64,000 nt of DNA from positions 375,001 to 439,000 of the forward strand of contig NC_016027.1 of NCBI RefSeq assembly GCF_000182745.2, written 5' to 3'. Positions 35,230 through 44,553 of this stretch are shown here, one piece after another (the stretch's first letter is position 1; every line of letters starts with the position of its first letter). The notes under the pieces are model-generated. The model saw nothing but the letters and a program-made list of their open reading frames with translations. It ran no database searches and was not told the origin of the DNA. The DNA is from Komagataeibacter medellinensis NBRC 3288. GTDB lineage: Bacteria > Pseudomonadota > Alphaproteobacteria > Acetobacterales > Acetobacteraceae. The position numbers and the translations under genes are program-made.

Positions 35230-36231
35230 TTACCCCTGTGTGGGCTGCGGGCCAGGCGGGAGCGGGAAGTGGCAGGCAACCGCGTGGTCAGGATGCAAGG
35301 GGCGCAGCACCGGGTCTTCATGCGCGCAGCGTGCCTGTGCATGGGGGCAGCGCGCGTGAAAGCGGCAGCCGATGCGCGGAGCGGTGGGGCTTGGCGCATC
35401 GCCCCGCAGCGCCAGCGCGTATGTATTCCCCACCACAGCCTGTGGCACGGCGGCCGTCAGGGCTGCGGTATAGGGATGGGCGGGATGGTGTAGCACAGCG
35501 TCCGTCTCCCCCAGTTCCACAATGGCACCCAGGTACATGACCGCCACCCGGTTGGAGATCTGCCGCACCACCGCCAGGTCGTGAGCGATGAATACATAGG
35601 TCAGCCCCAGTTCGCGTTGCAGGTCGGCAAACAGGTTGACGATCTGCGCCTGTACCGACACATCCAGTGCCGAGACCGGTTCATCCGCCACCACCAGTCG
35701 GGGCGAGAGCGCGAGTGCGCGGGCTATGTTGATGCGCTGGCGCTGCCCGCCCGAAAATTCGTGCGGATAGCGCGTCAGGGCTTGCGCGGGCAGGCCAACC
35801 AGGTCCATGAGTTCATGCAGCCGGGCGGCAATCGTGGCGGTGGAGCGCTTGCGCCCGTCCGCGCCGGGATGGACCCGCAATGGTTCGGCCAGCAGGTCAT
35901 CGATCCGGCGGCGGGGGTTGAGCGCGGCACTGGAGTCCTGGAACACCATCTGCATGCGCGGCCGCAGCGCGCGCAGCCTGCGTTCGGGCAGGGTGGTGAT
36001 ATCACGCCCCTCAAACAATATCCGCCCCGAGGTAGGGTCGGCCAGCCGCAGCATGCATCGCCCCAGCGTGGACTTGCCACAACCGGATTCCCCGACCAGT
36101 CCCAGCATCTCGCCGGGCCTGACACGCAGCGAGAGACCATCCACCGCGCGTAGCATGCGACCATGCGGCAGATGGTAGGTCTTGCGCAGGTCGCGCAGTT
36201 CCAGCACGGGCGTAAGGGATGTTCCGGTCAT
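35230..36231 (-). CDS. Oligopeptide-type ABC transporter ATPase (DppF/OppF-like)
   Basis: The 333-residue product has Walker A GLVGESGCGKST, Q-loop VFQDSSAALNP, signature FSGGQRQRINIARALA, Walker B LVVADEPVSALDV and the H-loop IAHDLAVV. The C-terminal oligopeptide-ABC domain includes GCRFHARCPHAQ, a Cys motif found in these ATPases. The ATG at 36231 overlaps the TGA of the previous ATPase (ATGA); the longer frame to 36513 is antisense-like and discarded. It pairs with the upstream ATPase to power the two permeases of the operon. Confidence 0.9.
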   Translation of the reverse strand: MTGTSLTPVLELRDLRKTYHLPHGRMLRAVDGLSLRVRPGEMLGLVGESGCGKSTLGRCMLRLADPTSGRILFEGRDITTLPERRLRALRPRMQMVFQDSSAALNPRRRIDDLLAEPLRVHPGADGRKRSTATIAARLHELMDLVGLPAQALTRYPHEFSGGQRQRINIARALALSPRLVVADEPVSALDVSVQAQIVNLFADLQRELGLTYVFIAHDLAVVRQISNRVAVMYLGAIVELGETDAVLHHPAHPYTAALTAAVPQAVVGNTYALALRGDAPSPTAPRIGCRFHARCPHAQARCAHEDPVLRPLHPDHAVACHFPLPPGPQPTQG

Positions 36232-37253
36232 GCGGTGCGTCCTGCCATGCCCTGTACGCGCGGGGGCAGGGGTATGCCTTCGGCTGGCAGAACGCAGGCG
36301 GCCTGCTGGTCCGGGCCGGTAGGCACCAGCGGCGGTGGGGTGGTGGCACAGGTGGTATGGGCATGCGGGCAGCGCGGGGCAAACGCACAGCCTGCGGGGC
36401 GAGATGCGGGCAGGGGGGGCGCGCCTTCTATGGCAGGCAGGCGGGCAGGGCGTGCGCCGTACAGGGGCGGGATGGCATCCAGCAGGGCTGCGGTATAGGG
36501 GTGGCTGGGCCACTCAAACACGGCTTCGGTCGGGCCATATTCGGCCACGCGACCGGAATAGAGCACAAGCGTGCGCGCACATGTCTGGGCCACGACCCCC
36601 ATGTCATGCGTGATGAGCAGCACGGAAGTACCATGCGTGCCGCGAAGTCGGCGTAGCAGGTCCAGGATCTGGGCCTGTACGGTCACGTCCAACGCGGTTG
36701 TCGGCTCATCGGCGACAAGCAGGGCGGGACTGCACGAAAGCGCCATGGCGATCATCGCGCGCTGTCGCAGCCCGCCAGAGAGTTGGTGGGGATAGCGCTC
36801 CGCCGCCTGCGCGGGGTCGGGCACGCCCATGTCATCCAGCAGTTGCACAGTGCGGGCGCGGGCAGTGCTGCGGGAGACCTTTTCATGCGCGCGGATCTGT
36901 TCGTCAATCTGCCAGCCTATAGTGTAGACGGGGGTAAACGCCGTCATCGGGTCCTGGAAGATCATGGCGATGTCACGCCCGCGCAGGCGGCGCAACTGCC
37001 GTGGCGGCATGCCCACCAGTTCGCGCCCCCGGAACAGGGCGGAACCCGTTATCCGCACGCCGGGGCTGTCGATCAGCCCCATCAGCGCCATGGCCGTGAC
37101 CGACTTGCCCGACCCGGATTCCCCCACCAGTCCCAGGATCTCGCCGGGCTGCATGTCAAAGGAGACATGCTCCACAATCGGGACCATTCGGCCATGTACA
37201 GGAAAGCTGACACACAGGTCACGTACGGACAGTAGCGGGGTGTCAGCGGGCAT
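36228..37253 (-). CDS. Oligopeptide-type ABC transporter ATPase (DppD/OppD-like)
   Basis: The 341-residue product has Walker A GLVGESGSGKSV, Q-loop IFQDPMTAFTPVY, signature LSGGLRQRAMIAMAL, Walker B LLVADEPTTALDV and LITHDMGVV. It also has the C-terminal GCAFAPRCPHAH motif of OppD/DppD. The start at 37253 (MPADTPLL) overlaps the end of the permease gene by 11 bases; the open frame continues to 37301 but only over permease sequence. Stop and start of the next ATPase overlap as ATGA, so all four ABC genes are coupled. Confidence 0.9.
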   Translation of the reverse strand: MPADTPLLSVRDLCVSFPVHGRMVPIVEHVSFDMQPGEILGLVGESGSGKSVTAMALMGLIDSPGVRITGSALFRGRELVGMPPRQLRRLRGRDIAMIFQDPMTAFTPVYTIGWQIDEQIRAHEKVSRSTARARTVQLLDDMGVPDPAQAAERYPHQLSGGLRQRAMIAMALSCSPALLVADEPTTALDVTVQAQILDLLRRLRGTHGTSVLLITHDMGVVAQTCARTLVLYSGRVAEYGPTEAVFEWPSHPYTAALLDAIPPLYGARPARLPAIEGAPPLPASRPAGCAFAPRCPHAHTTCATTPPPLVPTGPDQQAACVLPAEGIPLPPRVQGMAGRTA

Positions 37254-38217
37254 CTCGCACCCTCGGGTCAAGGAACAGGTAGACAACATCCACCACCGCA
37301 TTGGCCAGTACCACGAAAATGGCGGAATACATGACCGTTGCCATGATGACCGGCAGGTCGAGCATGGTCAGCGCCCGATAGGTCAGTCGGCCCACACCGG
37401 GCAGGCCGAACACCACTTCGGTCAGAAGCGCGCCGCCACCGGCAAGCTGGGCAAAATCCAGCCCGAACAGCGAGATGAACGTGACCATGGATGTACGCAG
37501 CCCGTGGCGCAGCAGCACCCGCGCGGGGGAGAGACCCTTGGCGCGTGCGGTACGCATGAAGTCCTCGCCCGCCAGTGCCACAAGGTCATAGCGGAGCACG
37601 CGGCTATAAATGCCAATGAACATGACCGCCAGCACCACCCATGGAATGACCAGTGCGCGGAACCACCCCAGCGGGTCCTGTGTAAAGGGCACATAGCCCA
37701 GCCCCGGCACCCACGAGAACAGCCATGTGTCATGATAGCGGCTTTGCGTAACCAGATTGGTCACCTGTCCCAGCCAGAACACGGGTATGGAAATGCCCAC
37801 CAGCCCCAGCACCATCAGGCTGCGGTCCACCCACGTATCCTTCATGGCGGCCGCCAGCGTGCCCATGGCAATGGAAATCGTAACCCATATCACCGCCGCA
37901 CCGCCCACCAGACATGCCGTAACCGGGGCGGCCTGCATGATTCCAGGTACCACAGCCTGCCCCCGATTGGCGTAGGATGCAAGGTCGCGGGTGATGAACA
38001 GCTTCTTCATCATGATGGCGTACTGCACCGGCAGCGGGCGGTCGAAGCCGTATTCGTGGCGCACTTTCTCCATGACCTGGGGGGAAGCGTTGCGCCCGGC
38101 AATGCGCGCTGTGGGGTCGGCGCCGGGGGTGGCGAAAAACACGCCAAACACCAGCACGGACACCCCAAACAGCACAAGGGCCGTCTGGGCCGCCCGGCGC
38201 AACAGGGCCACCATCAT
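37243..38217 (-). CDS. Oligopeptide-type ABC transporter permease (DppB/OppB-like)
   Basis: The 324-residue product starts MMVALLRRAAQTALVLFGVSVLVFG, the N-terminal helix of DppB permeases. The EAA loop region follows near DFMRTARAKGLSPARVLLRHGLR, then LLTEVVFGLPGVGRLTYRAL. Six membrane segments are visible. The ATG overlaps the TGA of the upstream permease (ATGA). A much longer open frame exists to 38835 but its first 200 residues are the shadow of the upstream gene. This is one half of the membrane channel. Confidence 0.9.
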   Translation of the reverse strand: MMVALLRRAAQTALVLFGVSVLVFGVFFATPGADPTARIAGRNASPQVMEKVRHEYGFDRPLPVQYAIMMKKLFITRDLASYANRGQAVVPGIMQAAPVTACLVGGAAVIWVTISIAMGTLAAAMKDTWVDRSLMVLGLVGISIPVFWLGQVTNLVTQSRYHDTWLFSWVPGLGYVPFTQDPLGWFRALVIPWVVLAVMFIGIYSRVLRYDLVALAGEDFMRTARAKGLSPARVLLRHGLRTSMVTFISLFGLDFAQLAGGGALLTEVVFGLPGVGRLTYRALTMLDLPVIMATVMYSAIFVVLANAVVDVVYLFLDPRVRDAR

Positions 38218-39215
38218 GACGTTCGCCGCCCGCTGTCGCGTACGTCCAGCGCATCGCGTAGCCCGTCGCCCAGTATGTTCAGCGCCAGCACCACGATCAC
38301 GATGGCAAGCCCCGGCGCCACGGCCACCATGGGGCGGGTGTAGATCAGACCCTGCCCATCCTGGATGATGGTGCCCCACGAGGCCTGCGGCGCCTGCACG
38401 CCCAGCGAGAGGAAGGACAGCGCGCTTTCCGCCAACAGCGCCAGCGCCATGACCAGCGGCCCGAGCATGACCAGCGTGGTAGCCAGGTTGGGCAGGATGT
38501 CGCGCAGCATGATCCGCCACACCGGCACGCCCAGCCCGCGTGCTGCGGTCACAAACTCGGCCTGCCGCAATGCCATTACGCGGCCCCGTATGGGACGGGC
38601 GGCATAGGGCACGTAAACCAGTGCGATGATGAAGATCGGGACCAGCAGGCTGTCCGCATGCACCACGAACGGCCCCAGCCGCATGCTCTGGCTGACCATG
38701 ATGATGGAAAGCGAGATGGCGAAGAGATAGACCGGTACCGCCCACATGATATCCATGAGCCGCGAGATGACGGCATCGGCCACGCCGCCAAGGAACCCCG
38801 CCGCCACACCGGCCATCCCCGCCAGTAGCAGGCACAGCACGGCAGCCCCAGCCGAGATGAGCAGGGAATTGCGCCCGCCATAAAGCAGCCTTGCCGCCAC
38901 ATCGCGCCCCTGGCTGTCAGCGCCCAGCAGGTAGGCCGCCCGCCCCGTTGGCCCGATGGGGCTGAGGCCAAGGTGTAGCGGGTTGTCATTGGGCTGCATG
39001 ATGTCCACTTCCTGCCCATCCAGCATGATCGTGCCCGCCACGTTGGAGGCAAACGGGTCGGTATGCGCCACATGCTGGGCATAAAATGGGGCGAGAAGGC
39101 TGGCCAGCACCACCAGCACCAGTACTCCCAGTGCCGCCATGGCCGGGATGTTACGCGCAAGGCCCGTGGCCGCCTGCCGCCACGGCCCCGATGCCGGATG
39201 GGGGGATGCGGGCAT
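38214..39215 (-). CDS. Oligopeptide-type ABC transporter permease (DppC/OppC-like)
   Basis: The 333-residue product has the DppC pattern: an N-terminal helix (IPAMAALGVLVLVVLASLLAPF), a periplasmic stretch, LLGADSQGRDVAARLLYGGRNSLLIS, and the EAA loop EFVTAARGLGVPVWRIMLRDILPN. It is followed by LSFLSLGVQAPQASWGTIIQDGQ. Its ATG begins on the base after the TGA of the GH32 gene, so the transporter is welded to the fructanase gene with no spacer. Confidence 0.9.
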   Translation of the reverse strand: MPASPHPASGPWRQAATGLARNIPAMAALGVLVLVVLASLLAPFYAQHVAHTDPFASNVAGTIMLDGQEVDIMQPNDNPLHLGLSPIGPTGRAAYLLGADSQGRDVAARLLYGGRNSLLISAGAAVLCLLLAGMAGVAAGFLGGVADAVISRLMDIMWAVPVYLFAISLSIIMVSQSMRLGPFVVHADSLLVPIFIIALVYVPYAARPIRGRVMALRQAEFVTAARGLGVPVWRIMLRDILPNLATTLVMLGPLVMALALLAESALSFLSLGVQAPQASWGTIIQDGQGLIYTRPMVAVAPGLAIVIVVLALNILGDGLRDALDVRDSGRRTS

Positions 39216-40934
39216 TCAGGTGGCAGCCGTCATGCGCGGCATGGTCTTGCGTAGCGGGTACAGGTTCAGGCTGCCGATCGTAGCTCCCGCGCCATTGGCC
39301 TCAAGGCGCAGGAATTCAAGCGGGCTTGCGGGGAAGACGAGCGCCGTGCCCACCGCCAGACCCCCATCGGCAAAGATTTCCAGCGTGCAGGCATCCAGCA
39401 CGATACGGATCTCGAAATGCCGGTCATCGGGGGCCAGCGCGGTCGAGAACTGGCCGGTGAAGAACGGCTGGGCAAAGCCTGCAAGGTTGCTGCGGTCCAG
39501 CCACAACTGGCCTGAGAACGCATCAAAGCCGATGGTCAGCTTCTCGCCCCCTTCGTTACCGAAGGTGATGATGAAGCGCCCGGTGCGTCCTTTATCCCCC
39601 GGATTCAGGCCGTGTGGGCGTTCATCCACGGTCACACTCATGCACAGTTCCACCGCCCGACCCTGCGGCAGGCTCACCTGCCGGCTTTCGCCCGCGGCAA
39701 GCCTGCCTGCGGGGCAGGCGAGCGGAGTATCGCGCAGGGTGTTCAGCCCGCGCGGGGTCTGGGCCAGGCGCAGGCCGCCGGTAAAGTCGCGCCTGAGCAC
39801 CATCGTGCGGGGCAGGGTCATGGCGCCGCGCCAGCTCTGCGTAGGCAGTTCCTGCGCGTACTGCCAGTTGCCCAGCCAGGCAATGGACACTGCTTCCGCG
39901 CCGGGCATGTTGCTGTAGACCTGAAGTGCGTAGGCATCCTTGGCGAAGTCGGTCAGGCCGATCACGGTATTATCGGGGATAAAGCGCGTGCCGTCGAACT
40001 GGCCAACAAAATACTGTGTGATGCTGCCGCCAGTGGGGGCACCGGGATTGACCGACACGAACAGCATCCAGCGCGTGCCCCCGCCTTCGACCGCAACCTC
40101 GATCAGGTTGGGGCATTCATAATCCACACCAAACAGACCCGATGGGCCAAAGTCGCTCAGGTGCACCCAATGCACCAGGTCGATCGAGGCATAGAACGCA
40201 ATCTGGTGCAGCCGTGACTTCGCCACCACCATGACCCACCGCCCGGTCGGCTTGTGAAAGCATACCTGCGGGTCACGGAAGGAATTGCTGCTGATATCGA
40301 GTACCGGATTGCGGGCATATTCTTCAAATGTCTGGCCATTGTCGTAGCTGGTGGCCAGGTACTGCGCCTGGGCATGCGGGCTTGCGCGGGTGTACAGCGC
40401 CACCATGCCGCCCTGTGGCGTCCTGAACAGGCCGCTGGCGTTATGGGAATCCATGACCGCGCAACCGGTAAAGGCCTCGCCCGCCCCGGTCTCGTCCAGT
40501 GCAATGGGCTGGTCCGTCCAGTGCAGCAGGTCGGGGCTGGTGGCATGCCCCCAGTGTACATGACCCGCATAGGGGGCAAAGGGATTGTACTGGTAATACA
40601 GATGGTACTGCGTGCCATCGAAAACTAGCCCGTTCGGATCGTTCATGAAACCCGTGGTGGGGGTGAAATGGATCGTGGGTCGGTAGGGCATGTCAATTTC
40701 CGTTTTCATAACGGGGTGGGGCATGCCACCGGGCTGGTCAGCGGGGGAGGGATGGGATGCATTGGGTTCGTCCCCCCGTGTGTTATCGGGTGCCTGAGGG
40801 GGCAGAGGTGTGGCAGGGCCAGATGATGGTGGCGTATTCGCCCCTGCACCCTGTGCAAGCCCGCCCGTGCCAAGGACAGCAAAGGAGGACAGGGCGGCGC
40901 GGCAACTGAGGCGGGGAGGGGAGGCATCCGTCAT
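39216..40934 (-). CDS. Exported GH32 fructan hydrolase (levanase/inulinase type)
   Basis: The 572-residue product has an export-type N terminus (RAALSSFAVLGTGGLAQGAGA), a low-complexity linker rich in Pro, Thr and Ser, then the GH32 five-blade propeller. The catalytic set is visible: nucleophile Asp99 in MNDPNG, transition-state stabiliser Asp221 in FRDPQV, and acid/base Glu273 in YECPNL. A C-terminal beta-sandwich follows (LEIFADGGLAVGTALVF). It should release fructose or short fructans from levan, inulin or sucrose, as the exolevanase LsdB does in Gluconacetobacter diazotrophicus. The start at 40934 is chosen over 41075 because upstream residues look untranslated. Confidence 0.88.
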   Translation of the reverse strand: MTDASPPRLSCRAALSSFAVLGTGGLAQGAGANTPPSSGPATPLPPQAPDNTRGDEPNASHPSPADQPGGMPHPVMKTEIDMPYRPTIHFTPTTGFMNDPNGLVFDGTQYHLYYQYNPFAPYAGHVHWGHATSPDLLHWTDQPIALDETGAGEAFTGCAVMDSHNASGLFRTPQGGMVALYTRASPHAQAQYLATSYDNGQTFEEYARNPVLDISSNSFRDPQVCFHKPTGRWVMVVAKSRLHQIAFYASIDLVHWVHLSDFGPSGLFGVDYECPNLIEVAVEGGGTRWMLFVSVNPGAPTGGSITQYFVGQFDGTRFIPDNTVIGLTDFAKDAYALQVYSNMPGAEAVSIAWLGNWQYAQELPTQSWRGAMTLPRTMVLRRDFTGGLRLAQTPRGLNTLRDTPLACPAGRLAAGESRQVSLPQGRAVELCMSVTVDERPHGLNPGDKGRTGRFIITFGNEGGEKLTIGFDAFSGQLWLDRSNLAGFAQPFFTGQFSTALAPDDRHFEIRIVLDACTLEIFADGGLAVGTALVFPASPLEFLRLEANGAGATIGSLNLYPLRKTMPRMTAAT

Positions 40935-41361
40935 GGACCCAAGACTATACCGATGCGCGGATGCCACCAAATGGTTTTGCGCCATGCGCAGACCGCGTGG
41001 GGGCGGGTATAGGGAGAGTTCCATTAAAAATGGTTTCATTAAATATAAGTAATTGTATAGAATAATTTCCTTCATGAAAACTTATTTTAAATATTAATCA
41101 TACATACTTTGTCAAAAATCTGTATCTGTTGTTGCAGGTAGATGCCGCATGACCCCATGCCGGCCCGCCCCAGACCGACCCATGCCGGAGTGCCCTGCCA
41201 TGCCCTGTTATATCAGTACACACCCCGCGTTATAAAGCCGTGGCCAGCCCTGCTGGCGGCCTTTTGCCAACAGACATAATAAAAAAACCATATCAACATG
41301 AATTGCAGGCTACAGGCCACGTCATGAAATGGTTTTTATAATACAGGGAATTTCCCGACCC
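40935..41361. other. Divergent intergenic region between the GH32 and RND operons
   Basis: About 430 bases without coding signal, AT-rich at 41040-41120. It must hold promoters for both operons. I see no convincing operator palindrome and no regulator gene for either operon nearby. Confidence 0.4.
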
Positions 41362-44300
41362 ATGAATGCCATCGTAGTTACCGCGCTACGTCGGCCCTAT
41401 ACCTTTGTGGTGCTATCGATCCTTATTGTGGTCTTTGGCATCATGTCGGTATTGCGCACGCCGACGGACGTATTCCCCAACATAAAAATACCGGTCGTGT
41501 CCGTTGTCTGGACCTATGGCGGTATGCTGCCGGAAGAATTTGCGGGTCGTATCATCTACAATTACGAACTGATGGTGACCTCCACTGTGGAGGGTATCGA
41601 ACATATGGAAAGCAGTTCGTATTACGGGCGCGGTATCGTCAATATATACTTTCAGCCCGGCACCGATATTGGCAAGGCGGAAGCAGAAGTCACCGCCATA
41701 TCGCAGACGGTTATAAAACAGCTTCCTGAAAATATCCCATCCCCCATGGTGATGAGCCTTGATGCTTCCTCCGTGCCGGTACTCACGCTTCAGGTCACGT
41801 CTGACAAACAGACACCATCCGACCTGTTCAAGCTGGCGATGATCCGCGTCCGTCCGCTGCTGGTCACCGTGCCCGGCGCCGTGGTGCCGCAGGCTTATGG
41901 CGGCATGGACAGTTTTGTCATGGTCGCACTCAACCAGCAGCAGCTACAGGCGCATCACCTGTCGGCCATGGACGTGCAGAACGCCCTGCGCGGGCAGAAT
42001 ATCGTGCTGCCAGCGGGGGACCAGAAAATCTCGGCCACCGACTGGATGGTGCAGACCAACGCTACGCCGCGATCCATGAAGGAACTGGGCGATATTCCCG
42101 TCAAGCGCGTGGGCAATGCGGTGATTTATGTCCATGACGTGGCCGAAGTCTATCGCGGTGGCCACCCGCAGACCAACCTTGTGCTGGTGAAGGGCAAGCA
42201 GGGGGTGGAGATTGTCGTGATGAAAAGCGGCGATGCCTCGACGCTGGATGTGGTGGCGGGGGCCAAGGCGCTTCTGCCGCGTATCCAGAAACTGCTGCCG
42301 CCGGATGTGAAGGTCAGCATACTGGGCGATGCCTCGATCTTCGTGAAGGATTCCATCTTCGACGTGGTGCGCGAAATGCTCACGGCGGCCGCCCTGACCG
42401 GCATGGTGGTGCTTTTGTTCCTGGGGTCATGGCGGCCCACGGTCATCATCGCCACTTCCATCCCTCTGGCCATCCTGTGCGCCATTATCGGCCTGCATTG
42501 GGCGGGGCAGACAATCAATGTCATGACGCTGGGCGGCCTGGCGCTGGCGGTAGGCATTCTGGTGGATGACGCTACGGTGATGATCGAGAACATCGACGCG
42601 CATCTGGAAATGGGCAAGTCGCTGGAACCCGCGATCATCGACGCGGCGAACCAGATCGTCATTCCCACCTTTGTCGCCACCACCTGCATCTGCATTGTCT
42701 GGCTGCCGCTGTTTGGGCTGAGCGGGGTTGCAGGCTGGCTGTTCATGCCCATGGCGGAAGCCATCATCTTCGCCATGATCGCGTCTTTCATCCTCTCGCG
42801 CACACTGGTGCCGACCATGGCCAAATATCTGCTGGCCGGTCACAGCGTGACAGGACATGGAGATTCCCACCATTGCGAACCGCAGGTCCACAACCTGCAA
42901 TATCCCAAGCGCCTGCCCGAACGCTTTCAGCAGGCGTTTGAGCGCGGGTTCAACACCTTCCGTGAAAGCTATGCGGGCGTGCTGGAGCGCGCAATCGCGG
43001 GGCGCAGGCGGTTCGTGGGCGTGTTTCTTGGCGTCTCGGTGTGTTCACTGGGGCTGTACCTGGTCGCGGGGCGGGATTTCTTCCCCGAGACCAAGTCGGG
43101 CACGATCCAGATGCACATGCGCGCACCCCTTGGCACCCGCATAGAGGTGGCGGGACGTGAGGCATCGTTGGTGGAAGACCGGATCAACCAACTGTTTCCC
43201 GGCAAGGTGGAAAGCATGATCGAAAACTGCGGTCTGCCCGAAGGTGCCCATAACCAGGCCTTCATCCCCACCCCCACCATCGGCACGCAGGATTGCGACA
43301 TCACCATTGCGCTCAAGGATGAGGAAACACCTGTGTGGGATGACCGCACCATTCTGCGCCATGACCTGTCAGAACGCTTTCCCGGCACAGTCTTTACCTT
43401 CCAGCCTGCCGACCTTACGGCACGGATCCTGAACTTCGGATCACCCGCACCCATCGACATCCAGATTTCGGGGCCGGACCTGCGCGACAATTACGATTAT
43501 GCCCGCCTGCTGGTAAACCGCCTGCGTGGCGTGCCGGGGGCAGCCGACGTGGTGATCCAGCAGACCATGAAAACGCCGACCCTGTTCGTGCAGGGCAACC
43601 GCACCTTCAGCCAGGCCACCGGCATGACGGAAGCGGACCTTGCCAATAACGAACTCATGACGCTTTCAGGCAGCCAGACAGTGGACCCGCAATACTGGCT
43701 GGACCCGGCCACGGGCATCACCTTTCCGCTTAATGTGTATGTATCACAGGACCAGCTGACACATTTCAACAACCTCATGACCATTCCGGTGGACAAGGGC
43801 GATGGTGACCCGCAGGGGCGGCACATGCAGTTACTGGGCGGTATCAGCAATGTTAGCGCCACGGGCACGCCGGGACAGGTCTCGCACTTCAACTCCATGC
43901 CTGAAGTGGACATCTATGTCTCTGCCGAGGGCGCGGATCTGGGGCAGGTCACGACAGGCGTGCAGCATGTGCTGGACCAGACGCAGAACAAGGTGCCATC
44001 CACCGCCGCCGTGGTCATGCGCGGCCAGACTGAGACCATGCGCCATGCCTATGTTGAACTGGTGTTCGGGCTGGTGGTGTCGGTGCTGCTGATCTACCTG
44101 CTGATCGTGGTCAATTTTCAGTCATGGCTGGACCCGTTCATCATCATCTCGGCCCTTCCGGGTGCGCTGGCCGGTATCGCATGGGCGCTGTTCCTGACGC
44201 ATACGCGGCTTTCGGTTCCCGCACTGACGGGGGCGATCATGTGCATGGGCACCGCCACGGCCAATTCCATCCTTGTGGTGTCCTTCGCGCGTGAACGGAT

Positions 44301-44553
44301 CGAGGAACATGGCGATGCGCTACGTGCGGCGCTGGAGGCAGGTTACGGCCGTATCCGCCCGGTGCTGATGACGGCACTGGCCATGGTGATTGGCATGGTG
44401 CCCATGGCCATGAGCAATTCACAGAATGCGCCATTGGGCCGCGCTGTCATTGGCGGGTTGCTGGTGGCCACCGTCTCCACACTTTTGTTCGTGCCGTGTG
44501 TTTACGCAATTCTGCACAACCGTCCGTCCCGCAGCCGTGGGGAAGTGAACTGA
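41362..44553 (+). CDS. RND (HAE1-type) multidrug efflux pump, inner-membrane subunit
   Basis: The 1063-residue product has the RND plan: helix 1 (RRPYTFVVLSILIVVFGIMSV), FPNIKIPVVSVVWTYGGMLPEE, a first large periplasmic loop, helices 2-6 with the proton-relay pair in VGILVDDATVMIEN, and a second repeat ending in the helix 10-12 cluster (AIMCMGTATANSILVV, then GMVPMAMSN). Two Pro-rich periplasmic loops are full length. ATG 41362 with AGGGAA upstream is preferred over 41329. The subunit takes substrates from the inner membrane and periplasm and passes them to the outer-membrane channel. Substrate is unknown; solvents, organic acids or dyes are possible. Confidence 0.92.
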   Translation: MNAIVVTALRRPYTFVVLSILIVVFGIMSVLRTPTDVFPNIKIPVVSVVWTYGGMLPEEFAGRIIYNYELMVTSTVEGIEHMESSSYYGRGIVNIYFQPGTDIGKAEAEVTAISQTVIKQLPENIPSPMVMSLDASSVPVLTLQVTSDKQTPSDLFKLAMIRVRPLLVTVPGAVVPQAYGGMDSFVMVALNQQQLQAHHLSAMDVQNALRGQNIVLPAGDQKISATDWMVQTNATPRSMKELGDIPVKRVGNAVIYVHDVAEVYRGGHPQTNLVLVKGKQGVEIVVMKSGDASTLDVVAGAKALLPRIQKLLPPDVKVSILGDASIFVKDSIFDVVREMLTAAALTGMVVLLFLGSWRPTVIIATSIPLAILCAIIGLHWAGQTINVMTLGGLALAVGILVDDATVMIENIDAHLEMGKSLEPAIIDAANQIVIPTFVATTCICIVWLPLFGLSGVAGWLFMPMAEAIIFAMIASFILSRTLVPTMAKYLLAGHSVTGHGDSHHCEPQVHNLQYPKRLPERFQQAFERGFNTFRESYAGVLERAIAGRRRFVGVFLGVSVCSLGLYLVAGRDFFPETKSGTIQMHMRAPLGTRIEVAGREASLVEDRINQLFPGKVESMIENCGLPEGAHNQAFIPTPTIGTQDCDITIALKDEETPVWDDRTILRHDLSERFPGTVFTFQPADLTARILNFGSPAPIDIQISGPDLRDNYDYARLLVNRLRGVPGAADVVIQQTMKTPTLFVQGNRTFSQATGMTEADLANNELMTLSGSQTVDPQYWLDPATGITFPLNVYVSQDQLTHFNNLMTIPVDKGDGDPQGRHMQLLGGISNVSATGTPGQVSHFNSMPEVDIYVSAEGADLGQVTTGVQHVLDQTQNKVPSTAAVVMRGQTETMRHAYVELVFGLVVSVLLIYLLIVVNFQSWLDPFIIISALPGALAGIAWALFLTHTRLSVPALTGAIMCMGTATANSILVVSFARERIEEHGDALRAALEAGYGRIRPVLMTALAMVIGMVPMAMSNSQNAPLGRAVIGGLLVATVSTLLFVPCVYAILHNRPSRSRGEVN

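Noticed and set aside
36964-38343. A 459-codon plus-strand frame across the ABC transporter genes
   Set aside because: His/Gln/Arg-rich composition typical of an antisense shadow; the minus-strand genes are unambiguous.
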